This document shows positions 1 to 5,564 of a DNA stretch of 6,831 bases, piece by piece. The translations under genes and the position numbers were made by a program. The stretch is taken from the NCBI GenBank assembly GCA_902461985.1, contig CABQAB010000106.1:1-6831 (forward strand), read 5' to 3'. Numbering within the stretch: the stretch's first letter is position 1; each line of letters starts with the position of its first letter. Below the pieces are notes generated by a model, which saw only the letters and a list, made by a program, of their open reading frames with translations, ran no database searches and was not told the DNA's origin. Origin of the DNA: an uncultured Bacteroidales bacterium (GTDB lineage: Bacteria; Bacteroidota; Bacteroidia; Bacteroidales; UBA932).

Positions 1-174
1 CCCAATTCCTATACGTCAATATCGGGCTTGGCGAAACCGTTTTCCCTGCCCGCATCGGTGCCCGTCCTGAAATCACTCTGATACGCCTGGCATGCGATTG
101 AGGGCAGCCGGTCTGACACGACTCTTTGTCTGAAAATAAAATTATTTCGTAAATTAGCCGTATAAAAACGATTG
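1..174. other. Window-edge region upstream of fabD, no supportable gene
   Basis: This stretch holds only short open frames that reach the left edge. A + strand frame open from the edge ends with TGA at 99-101, and a minus-strand frame of about 36 codons ends at 9-11. Neither shows a recognisable motif. Bases 129-170 are AT-rich, as expected of a promoter zone. TTTG at 125-128 and TAAATTAG at 150-157 weakly resemble the Bacteroidota -33 and -7 elements, with 21 bases between them and a mismatch in the second box. A fabD promoter here is therefore possible but poorly supported. The left part could be the 3' end of a gene lying outside the window. Confidence 0.3.
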
Positions 175-1062
175 ATGATGGCAAAGGCTTATGTTTTTCC
201 CGGACAGGGAGCGCAGGTCCCCGGGATGGGACGGGACTTGTTTGAGCGCAACGAGAAGGCGCACGGGCTTTTTGAACTGGCAGATGAAATACTCGGGTTC
301 GGACTGACGGACATTATGTTCGAGGGGAGTGCGGAGGATCTGCTCCGTACGGAAGTTACCCAGCCGGCGGTGTTCGTCCATTCTGTGGTTTCAGCCCTGA
401 GCACCGGGGAGGAGTCTGGCCCAGACATGGTCGCGGGACATTCTTTGGGAGAATATTCGGCGTTAGTCGTGGCGGGAGCTTTGTCTTTTGAGGACGGATT
501 GAGGCTGGTGGCAGCGAGAGCGGAGGCAATGCAACAGTGTTGCGAGGCAAATCCGGGTACGATGGCGGCCGTGATAGGCCTTGCGGACGAGGTGGTGGAG
601 AATTTATGTGCCGAGGTGGCGGCTGAGAGCGGGGGAGTGCTTGTCGCGGCGAATTATAACAGTCCGGGAAATATTACGATTTCCGGGGATGTCGAATCCG
701 TGGAACTTGCCGGAACCAGGATGAAAGAGGCCGGGGCCATGAGGGTGATTCCTCTGAGCGTGGGCGGGGCTTTCCATTCCCCGCTTATGCGTCCGGCAGG
801 GGACAGACTTGCGGATGCTATCTCTTCCGTGCATTTTGAGCGGCCTTTCTGTCCCGTATACCAGAATGTGGACGCGCTGCCGCATACTGCTCCTGAGGAA
901 CTCAAGGCGAACCTTCTTGCACAGCTGACTTCTCCTGTGAGGTGGACGGACCAGACTGTCAATATGATTTCGGACGGCATGACCGGGTTTGCCGAATATG
1001 GTCCCGGGACGGTGCTGACCGGACTGATTTCGAGAATAAGGAAGACCTTAGCGCGTGGGTGA
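175..1062 (+). CDS. fabD: Malonyl-CoA:ACP transacylase (FabD)
   Basis: This enzyme moves the malonyl group from coenzyme A to acyl carrier protein, supplying the extender unit for type II fatty-acid synthesis in the cytoplasm. The 295-residue product has normal family length and all family landmarks. They are FPGQGAQ at residues 8-14, the nucleophile elbow GHSLGEY with Ser90, a conserved Arg115 in the LVAARAEAMQ segment, the catalytic His201 in GAFHSPLM, and Gln250 in AQLTSPVRWT. NYNSPGN at about 160-166 also fits. The start lies among TTG 172, ATG 175 and ATG 178. I chose ATG 175; ATG 178 is equally possible, because the conserved core begins at once and there is no clear Shine-Dalgarno site. 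It stands apart from other fab genes in this window and converges with alr. Identification is firm; only the exact start is uncertain. Confidence 0.96.
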   Translation: MMAKAYVFPGQGAQVPGMGRDLFERNEKAHGLFELADEILGFGLTDIMFEGSAEDLLRTEVTQPAVFVHSVVSALSTGEESGPDMVAGHSLGEYSALVVAGALSFEDGLRLVAARAEAMQQCCEANPGTMAAVIGLADEVVENLCAEVAAESGGVLVAANYNSPGNITISGDVESVELAGTRMKEAGAMRVIPLSVGGAFHSPLMRPAGDRLADAISSVHFERPFCPVYQNVDALPHTAPEELKANLLAQLTSPVRWTDQTVNMISDGMTGFAEYGPGTVLTGLISRIRKTLARG

Positions 1063-1070
1063 GGAGTTGG

Positions 1071-1111
1071 CGGCAATAACCGAAACGCATTATCTCTACG
1101 GTAGTTTGCCG
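1071..1111. terminator. Two-part inverted repeat between convergent fabD and alr, candidate bidirectional terminator
   Basis: CGGCAA at 1071-1076 pairs perfectly with TTGCCG at 1106-1111. Inside it, ACCG at 1079-1082 pairs with CGGT at 1099-1102. This gives a 10-bp stem interrupted by a small internal loop and closed by a 16-base apical loop. It fills most of the 53-base gap between two genes that end toward each other, which is where a shared terminator is expected. There is no clear T-run on either side, so it may be a weak or processing-type terminator. A competing small hairpin, AGTTT/AAACT at 1103-1116, overlaps the right arm. Confidence 0.4.
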
Positions 1112-1115
1112 AAAC

Positions 1116-2225
1116 TCAGCGCTTGATGATTCTTTCGATCCGGCGTGGGACAGAGGTCAGGATTTCGTAAGGGATGGTGTCGAGAATGTCGGCGAGTTCG
1201 CTGATGGTCGGGTCCTGTCCGAAGATGGTCACCGTGTCTCCCACTTTGGCGTCAACTCCCGTAATGTCCAGCATGCACATATCCATGCAGATATTCCCTA
1301 TAGTCGGAACCCTCTTCCCGTTCAGCAGGAACGAGCCTTTGCCACAGCCGAGGTGGCGGTCGATTCCGTCAGCGTAACCGACGGGAATGGTTGCAGTTAC
1401 AGTTCCTTCAGGAGCAATTTTCCCGTGTCTGCCATATCCTACGGTCCCGTCCTCAGGAGCAAGTTTCTTGATCTGGAGAATCTTGCATTTCAGCGAAGCC
1501 ACCGGAGCCAGTCTTACTCCCGGCAATGCGCTGATGCCATATATACCTATGCCGAGCCTGACCATGTCGAACTGGTATTCGGGGAATCTTTCTATTCCGG
1601 CCGAATTGAGTATATGCCACAAAGGCCTGTATCCTAAAGCATCGGAAAGTCCGCCGGCGTTTTTCCTGAACATTTCAATCTGTCCGAGCGTGAAACCGTC
1701 GCTGTCCGGGTCTTCGGATGCCGCCAAATGCGAAAATATGGATTTGACCCTTACCCTGTCCGTATGTTTCAGATATTCCTCTACTTCGCCGAGTTCGGAA
1801 CTCATGAAGCCGAGTCGGTGCATCCCCGTATCAAGTTTTATATGGACAGGATAGTTGCGTATATCCCTTTCTTCCAAAATACGGCAGAACTGCTCCAGCG
1901 CGCTCAGATTCGGTATGCTCGGTTCGAGATTGTTGTCTATGATTTCGTTGAAGAAGTCCGTTCCGGCAGTAAGGATCAGTATAGGCTTGTGGATTCCTGC
2001 ATCCCTCAGTTCCATGCCTTCCACGGGGTATGCCACCGCCAGATAGTCCGCTCCGGCATCTGCCATCATACGCGCGAATTCCACCGCCCCGTGACCGTAG
2101 GCATTGGCTTTGACCAGCACTAAAAGTCTGGTCTGAGGCTTCAGCAGGCTTCTGAAATATCTGTAGTTCTCCATGCAACCGGAAAGGTCGAGTTCGAGAC
2201 GTGAAAAGTCATTTTCTCCAAACAT
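1116..2225 (-). CDS. alr: Alanine racemase, stand-alone, PLP-dependent
   Basis: This cytoplasmic enzyme interconverts L- and D-alanine and supplies D-alanine for peptidoglycan. With the ATG at 2225 the product is 369 residues. The N-terminal PLP barrel carries VKANAYGHG with the PLP lysine Lys39, the IKLDTGMHRLGF segment (Lys130, Arg137) and an NSAG phosphate-binding segment at about 207-210. The C-terminal domain carries the second catalytic base Tyr264 in VGYG, GYADG at about 283-287 and NICMDM at about 311-316. A longer reading from TTG at 2243 adds six residues. I prefer the ATG because it precedes the conserved RLELDL strand at the usual distance, and a start at 2243 would almost coincide with the predicted transcription start. 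Many Bacteroides relatives, as I recall, carry this domain fused to MurF; here it is separate. It is divergent from the DJ-1 gene and convergent with fabD. Confidence 0.95.
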   Translation of the reverse strand: MFGENDFSRLELDLSGCMENYRYFRSLLKPQTRLLVLVKANAYGHGAVEFARMMADAGADYLAVAYPVEGMELRDAGIHKPILILTAGTDFFNEIIDNNLEPSIPNLSALEQFCRILEERDIRNYPVHIKLDTGMHRLGFMSSELGEVEEYLKHTDRVRVKSIFSHLAASEDPDSDGFTLGQIEMFRKNAGGLSDALGYRPLWHILNSAGIERFPEYQFDMVRLGIGIYGISALPGVRLAPVASLKCKILQIKKLAPEDGTVGYGRHGKIAPEGTVTATIPVGYADGIDRHLGCGKGSFLLNGKRVPTIGNICMDMCMLDITGVDAKVGDTVTIFGQDPTISELADILDTIPYEILTSVPRRIERIIKR

Positions 2226-2249
2226 TGTAATCCATCTTTTCAAAGGACT

Positions 2250-2279
2250 GCAAAAGTACCACTTTTTTTGTACTTTTGC
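2250..2279. promoter_or_regulatory. Overlapping divergent promoters with perfect 10-bp inverted repeat (alr / DJ-1 gene)
   Basis: GCAAAAGTAC at 2250-2259 and GTACTTTTGC at 2270-2279 are exact reverse complements separated by 10 bases. Each arm contains TACTTTTG, an exact match to the Bacteroidota -7 consensus TAnnTTTG: on the + strand at 2271-2278 facing the DJ-1 gene, and on the minus strand at 2258-2251 facing alr. Predicted leaders are about 35 bases for the DJ-1 gene and about 20 for alr. Neither side has a clear TTTG at the -33 position. The two boxes lie so close that two polymerases could hardly bind together, so the promoters probably compete. The palindrome could instead, or also, be an operator for a dimeric regulator. 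Confidence 0.6.
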
Positions 2280-2319
2280 GTCATATATTCATTAAGTAAT
2301 ATTCAAATAAGAGTCTGTT

Positions 2320-2895
2320 ATGAATTATCTCTTTCTTGCGGAAGGCTTTGAGATTGTTGAGGCCATGGCTCCGGCTGATATGCTTGCACGTGCGGGCGTC
2401 CTTCTGAAAACTGTTTCCATAACTTCAGACTGCCTGGTGCACAGCTCCCATGGCATCGGTGTCGAGGCTGACATGAACTGGAGCGAGTTCAGCGATACTG
2501 TTGCCAAAGAAGGCCTTTCAGACCAAGATTTCCTGATTTTTCCAGGCGGGATGCCCGGTTCCGTAAACCTTTCTGAAAAAGACGCGCTTGTGGATCTGCT
2601 CCGCAGGCATTTCAGCAGGGGAGGCAATGTGGCTGCCATCTGTGCTGCGCCGAGTGTGGTGCTCGGAAAACTGGGAAATGCCATTGAAGGACGGAATATC
2701 TGCTGTTATGCCGGTTTCGAGGATGCATTGGCTGCTCTCGGGGCGAAGGTAGTAATGGAGGATGGCGTGGTTATTGATAGGAATATGGTCACTTCGCGCG
2801 GTGCGGGGCACGCAATTGCATTCGGACTTGCAATCGTGTCCGTCTTGTGCGGGCAGGCGCGTGCTGACCAGGTCGCGAAATCAATAATGCTTTAG
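2320..2895 (+). CDS. DJ-1/PfpI family protein (YajL-like)
   Basis: A 191-residue single-domain protein of the DJ-1/ThiJ/PfpI superfamily, the usual length for the DJ-1/YajL branch. The reactive cysteine is Cys108 in the nucleophile elbow AAICAAPSVVLG. Glu14 (FEIVEA) aligns with the glutamate that contacts it in human DJ-1. Other landmarks are FPGGMPGS at about 74-81, CYAGFE at 129-134 and the C-terminal TSRGAGHAIAFGL at 158-170. Family members have been linked to oxidative stress protection, chaperone activity and glyoxalase or deglycase chemistry. Which of these applies cannot be read from sequence, so no specific enzyme name is given. The ATG at 2320 follows a promoter about 40 bases upstream. 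The stop lies 20 bases before the next gene, so the two are probably one operon. Confidence 0.9.
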   Translation: MNYLFLAEGFEIVEAMAPADMLARAGVLLKTVSITSDCLVHSSHGIGVEADMNWSEFSDTVAKEGLSDQDFLIFPGGMPGSVNLSEKDALVDLLRRHFSRGGNVAAICAAPSVVLGKLGNAIEGRNICCYAGFEDALAALGAKVVMEDGVVIDRNMVTSRGAGHAIAFGLAIVSVLCGQARADQVAKSIML

Positions 2896-2915
2896 AATTT
2901 TTATCATTTAGGATT

Positions 2916-3593
2916 ATGTCTATCTGGGTAATTATGTTTGCTGTGATGCTGCTTAGTTTTGCAGTGCAGCAGATACTTGAAGTCAAGTTCAGGAAATATT
3001 CGCAGATTCCCGCTTCGGGCAATCTTACAGGTGCGGAAGTGGCTCTGAAAATGCTTGACTATTACGGCATTCACAATGTCAAGGTCCGCGAGACGGGCGG
3101 CTTTCTCACTGATCATTTCGATCCACGCTCGCTGACCGTAAATCTCAGCCATGATGTCTATTCCGGCAATTCCATAGCAGCACTCGCCGTGGCTGCCCAT
3201 GAATGTGGCCATGTCGTGCAGCACGCGCAGGGGTATGCTCCCGTAAGGCTGCGCTCTGCTTTAGTGCCTGTGGTGAATTTCTGCAATATGACGGTGCAGT
3301 GGGTGCTGCTGGCCGGTGTGATTTTTATCAATGTGTTCCCTTCCCTCATCTGGGTAGGAATATCACTTTTCGCAATGACCACACTTTTCAGTCTCGTCAC
3401 TCTTCCATGTGAAATCAATGCAAGCAGCAGGGCAGTTTCATGGCTGACAAACAGCGGAACCATCTCCGCCGGCGAAGAAAGGGCCATGGCTGTGGATTCC
3501 CTCAAATGGGCAGCCTATACCTATGTCATTGCAGCCATAGGTTCCCTGGCTACGCTGTTCTATTACATAGGGATAGCTTCCAGACGGAATTAG
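2916..3593 (+). CDS. yugP: Membrane-associated zinc metallopeptidase, YugP type
   Basis: A 225-residue protein of the YugP-like zinc metallopeptidase family (Pfam Zn_peptidase_2). An N-terminal membrane segment at about residues 3-20 is followed by a soluble part with the family motif LTDHFDPRSLTVNLS and the zinc site HECGH at 95-99: two His ligands and the catalytic Glu96. Hydrophobic segments follow at about 117-140, 143-163 and 199-220. Glu166 in LPCEINAS, between the last two, is the probable third zinc ligand. The family is a broadly conserved putative membrane protease; its substrate is not established to my knowledge. The start has AGGA at 2910-2913, only two bases before the ATG, too close for a normal Shine-Dalgarno site. 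It is probably co-transcribed with the DJ-1 gene 20 bases upstream, which suggests but does not prove a shared stress or quality-control role. Confidence 0.9.
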   Translation: MSIWVIMFAVMLLSFAVQQILEVKFRKYSQIPASGNLTGAEVALKMLDYYGIHNVKVRETGGFLTDHFDPRSLTVNLSHDVYSGNSIAALAVAAHECGHVVQHAQGYAPVRLRSALVPVVNFCNMTVQWVLLAGVIFINVFPSLIWVGISLFAMTTLFSLVTLPCEINASSRAVSWLTNSGTISAGEERAMAVDSLKWAAYTYVIAAIGSLATLFYYIGIASRRN

Positions 3594-3594
3594 T

Positions 3595-3690
3595 TGTCAT
3601 CTTGAGCGCACAGGTAACTGTCATCTTGAGCACATAGGTAACTGTCATCTTGAGCGCATAAGTAATTGTCATCTTGAGCGCACAGGTAAT
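3595..3690. repeat. Four tandem 24-bp units (truncated copies of the adjacent element)
   Basis: Four head-to-tail 24-bp units lie at 3595-3618, 3619-3642, 3643-3666 and 3667-3690. Each begins with TGTCATCTTGAGC and ends in GTAAC or GTAAT. By eye they differ at only four positions (unit positions 14, 17, 19 and 24), and every difference is a transition. They begin one base after the yugP stop codon and run into a fifth, longer copy. Units of this kind between convergent genes are non-coding. The array resembles a VNTR and probably arose by slippage or unequal recombination of the first 16 bases of the longer element plus a short tail. Confidence 0.93.
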
Positions 3691-3735
3691 TGTCATCTTG
3701 AGCGCAGGCGTGAAACGCCGAAGTCGAAAGATCTG
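3691..3735. repeat. Full-length hairpin-forming intergenic repeat element
   Basis: This copy shares the 16-base head TGTCATCTTGAGCGCA with the preceding units but continues into a perfect hairpin, GGCGT (3707-3711), loop GAA, ACGCC (3715-3719). An outer arm follows: ATCTT at 3695-3699 pairs with AAGAT at 3728-3732, and GA 3700-3701 pairs with TC 3724-3725 across a two-base bulge. The whole is an imperfect palindrome of about 40 bases. From memory, it resembles a dispersed family beginning GTCATCCTGAGCG or GTCATCTTGAGCG and ending near AAAGATCT or AAGGATCT that is common between genes in Bacteroidota and other phyla. It ends two bases before the ABC-F stop codon and may serve as a terminator or 3'-end stabiliser for both convergent genes, but no T-run is present. 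Confidence 0.75.
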
Positions 3736-3737
3736 GA

Positions 3738-5540
3738 TTACAATTCCCCTTGTTTTTCGTACAGTTCCAGGAGTCTGGTTTCCTTGCTGTCTATTTCGGC
3801 GAGAATGACGCCGATACGTTCTGAGGCCTTGAGTGTCTGCGAATAATCCGAAGAAGGATTGCCGAGCAGTTCCTCAAGGCTTTTCCTTTCTTCTCCCAAA
3901 CTGTCAAGTTCCGCTTCCAGTCTCTCAAGTTCGCGTTCCTCGTTCCACGTCAGTTTCTTTTTGGCCTGACGCTTCTCCCTGGTGTCGGCCTTTGGCTGGA
4001 CAGCTTTTTTCTGTGAGGCTTCAAGAGCCTTGACGTAGGCTCTGTATTCGCTGTATGCACCTGTGAAGTCCTTCACTTTTCCGTTGCCGCAGAAAATGAG
4101 CAGGTGGTCGGCAAGCCTGTCAAGGAAATGCCTGTCATGGGAGACTATGATAAGACTGCCCTGATATTCCTTGAGATATTCTTCTAAGACATTCAGGGTC
4201 ACAATGTCCAGGTCATTGGTAGGCTCGTCCAATATCAGCAGATTAGGCTGGCGCATCAGGACCGTAAGCAGGTAGAGTCTGCGCCTTTCGCCTCCGCTGA
4301 GCGTGGACAGCTTGTTGTTGAGCATGTCGTGAGGAAAGAGGAAACGGTTGAGCAGGGCAGTGTCATTCACTGTCTCAAGCACTGTCTGGTCCTCGTCGAA
4401 ACTCATTCCGCTCTGCCTGTAGTAGCCTATATGCAGGGATTCACCGCGCTCGATGCTGCCGGTATAGCCGCTCAGATTGCCAGTGAGCAGGTCTATGAAA
4501 GTGCTTTTTCCGACTCCGTTGCGCCCGACTATGCCTACTTTCTCTCCTCTTGCGAAATTATAGGAGAAATGGTCTAAGTAGCAGTCAGGGCCGTAATGGA
4601 AACTCACGTCCTTGCAGTCTATGATTTTGCTGCCCAAGCGGTTGGCAAGCTTTGCGCTGTCAGAGAATCCGCTTCCGCTCATTCCTTTTCTGACCGCGGA
4701 CATATCCACACTCTGCTGGCGTATGACGTCTTCGGACCTGTCTTTCAGACGGTAGAACTCGTCGATTCTGTATTTCGCCTTTCCGCTGCGTGCACATGGC
4801 GTGCTCCTTATCCACTCCAATTCCCTGCGGAGAATGTTGCGCACCTTGTCGGTCTGGGCGTTCCAGTTGCTTATCCTTTCGTCCCTCTTTTCCAGGAAGT
4901 TCTCGTAGTCGCCGCGATAGCAGTAGACAGCCCCTCGTTCCATTTCCATCACAATGTTGCACACGCTGTCAAGAAAATACCGGTCGTGTGTGACCATAAG
5001 CAGCGTACACCTGGCGCGTTTGAGGTAGTTTTCGAGATACTCGATGGCGTCTATGTCGAGATGGTTCGTAGGCTCGTCCATAATCAGAAACTCGGCCTCG
5101 GACGCCAGCATTTCGGTCAGGGCCACTCTCTTGACTTCTCCGCCCGAAAGCCCGCCCATGCTCCGCCGCCCGTCTCCGAGCCCGAATTCCGTAAGTATTT
5201 TCCTGACTCTCAGTTCATATTCCCATTCCTGCTCATGGTCAAGAGTGGAAACATAACTGCGGCTGTTGCACATTATCTGCGCAAAGATTTCCTTCTCCGG
5301 GTCGAAACTATAGTCCTGTTCAAGGAAAGCTATGCGTATGTCCTTCAAAAACATAATCCTTCCGCCGGAATCGCTTTTGTCCTTGCCGGCGAGAATGCGC
5401 ATGAGCGAGGTCTTTCCGGTTCCGTTAGGTGCGACGAGGGCTATCTTGTCCCCTTCGTTCACATTGAAACTGATGTTCTCGAAGAGGACTTTCGGCCCGT
5501 AAGATTTGGAAATGTTTTCTATCTGCAGATAACTTGCCAT
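3738..5540 (-). CDS. uup: ABC-F family ATPase, Uup-like, two cassettes
   Basis: A 600-residue soluble protein with two ATP-binding cassettes and no membrane segments, the mark of ABC-F proteins that act on the ribosome rather than in transport. Cassette 1 has a Walker A-like APNGTGKT at 37-44, signature LSGGE at 131-135, Walker B FLIMDEP with Asp155/Glu156 and H-loop His185. Cassette 2 has GRNGVGKS at 339-346, LSGGE at 414-418, LILDEP at 435-440 and His468. The inter-cassette linker (about 205-300) contains the basic ARSGKAKYR stretch. A charged coiled-coil tail (about 505-600, Lys-rich near 511-530) fits the Uup branch, whose C-terminal domain binds nucleic acid in E. coli. Cassette 1 has Ala in place of the first Walker A glycine. 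Start ATG 5540 lies 24 bases after the M16 gene, with an A-rich leader. The subfamily (Uup versus another ABC-F) is less sure than the family. Confidence 0.92.
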   Translation of the reverse strand: MASYLQIENISKSYGPKVLFENISFNVNEGDKIALVAPNGTGKTSLMRILAGKDKSDSGGRIMFLKDIRIAFLEQDYSFDPEKEIFAQIMCNSRSYVSTLDHEQEWEYELRVRKILTEFGLGDGRRSMGGLSGGEVKRVALTEMLASEAEFLIMDEPTNHLDIDAIEYLENYLKRARCTLLMVTHDRYFLDSVCNIVMEMERGAVYCYRGDYENFLEKRDERISNWNAQTDKVRNILRRELEWIRSTPCARSGKAKYRIDEFYRLKDRSEDVIRQQSVDMSAVRKGMSGSGFSDSAKLANRLGSKIIDCKDVSFHYGPDCYLDHFSYNFARGEKVGIVGRNGVGKSTFIDLLTGNLSGYTGSIERGESLHIGYYRQSGMSFDEDQTVLETVNDTALLNRFLFPHDMLNNKLSTLSGGERRRLYLLTVLMRQPNLLILDEPTNDLDIVTLNVLEEYLKEYQGSLIIVSHDRHFLDRLADHLLIFCGNGKVKDFTGAYSEYRAYVKALEASQKKAVQPKADTREKRQAKKKLTWNEERELERLEAELDSLGEERKSLEELLGNPSSDYSQTLKASERIGVILAEIDSKETRLLELYEKQGEL

Positions 5541-5564
5541 CGTATCTTCTTTTTTCGTGGACGG

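Noticed and set aside
3..101. Plus-strand frame open from the left edge to TGA at 99-101, possibly the tail of an upstream gene
   Set aside because: About 32 residues with no family signature; too little to call a gene end.
9..119. Short minus-strand frame from GTG 119 to TAG at 9-11, with coding-like third positions
   Set aside because: It has only about 36 codons, no ATG and no recognisable motif, and it overlaps a competing + strand frame. It may be a remnant, but it cannot be supported.
654..1076. A 140-codon minus-strand open frame opposite fabD
   Set aside because: It is antisense to FabD, whose catalytic residues are all present; no independent evidence of coding.
1387..1854. A 155-codon + strand open frame inside alr
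   Set aside because: It is antisense to a well-supported alanine racemase and has no motif or plausible start context.
3595..3735. Repeat array considered as a CRISPR array
   Set aside because: The units are directly abutting 24-bp tandem copies with no unique spacers, and there are no cas genes nearby.
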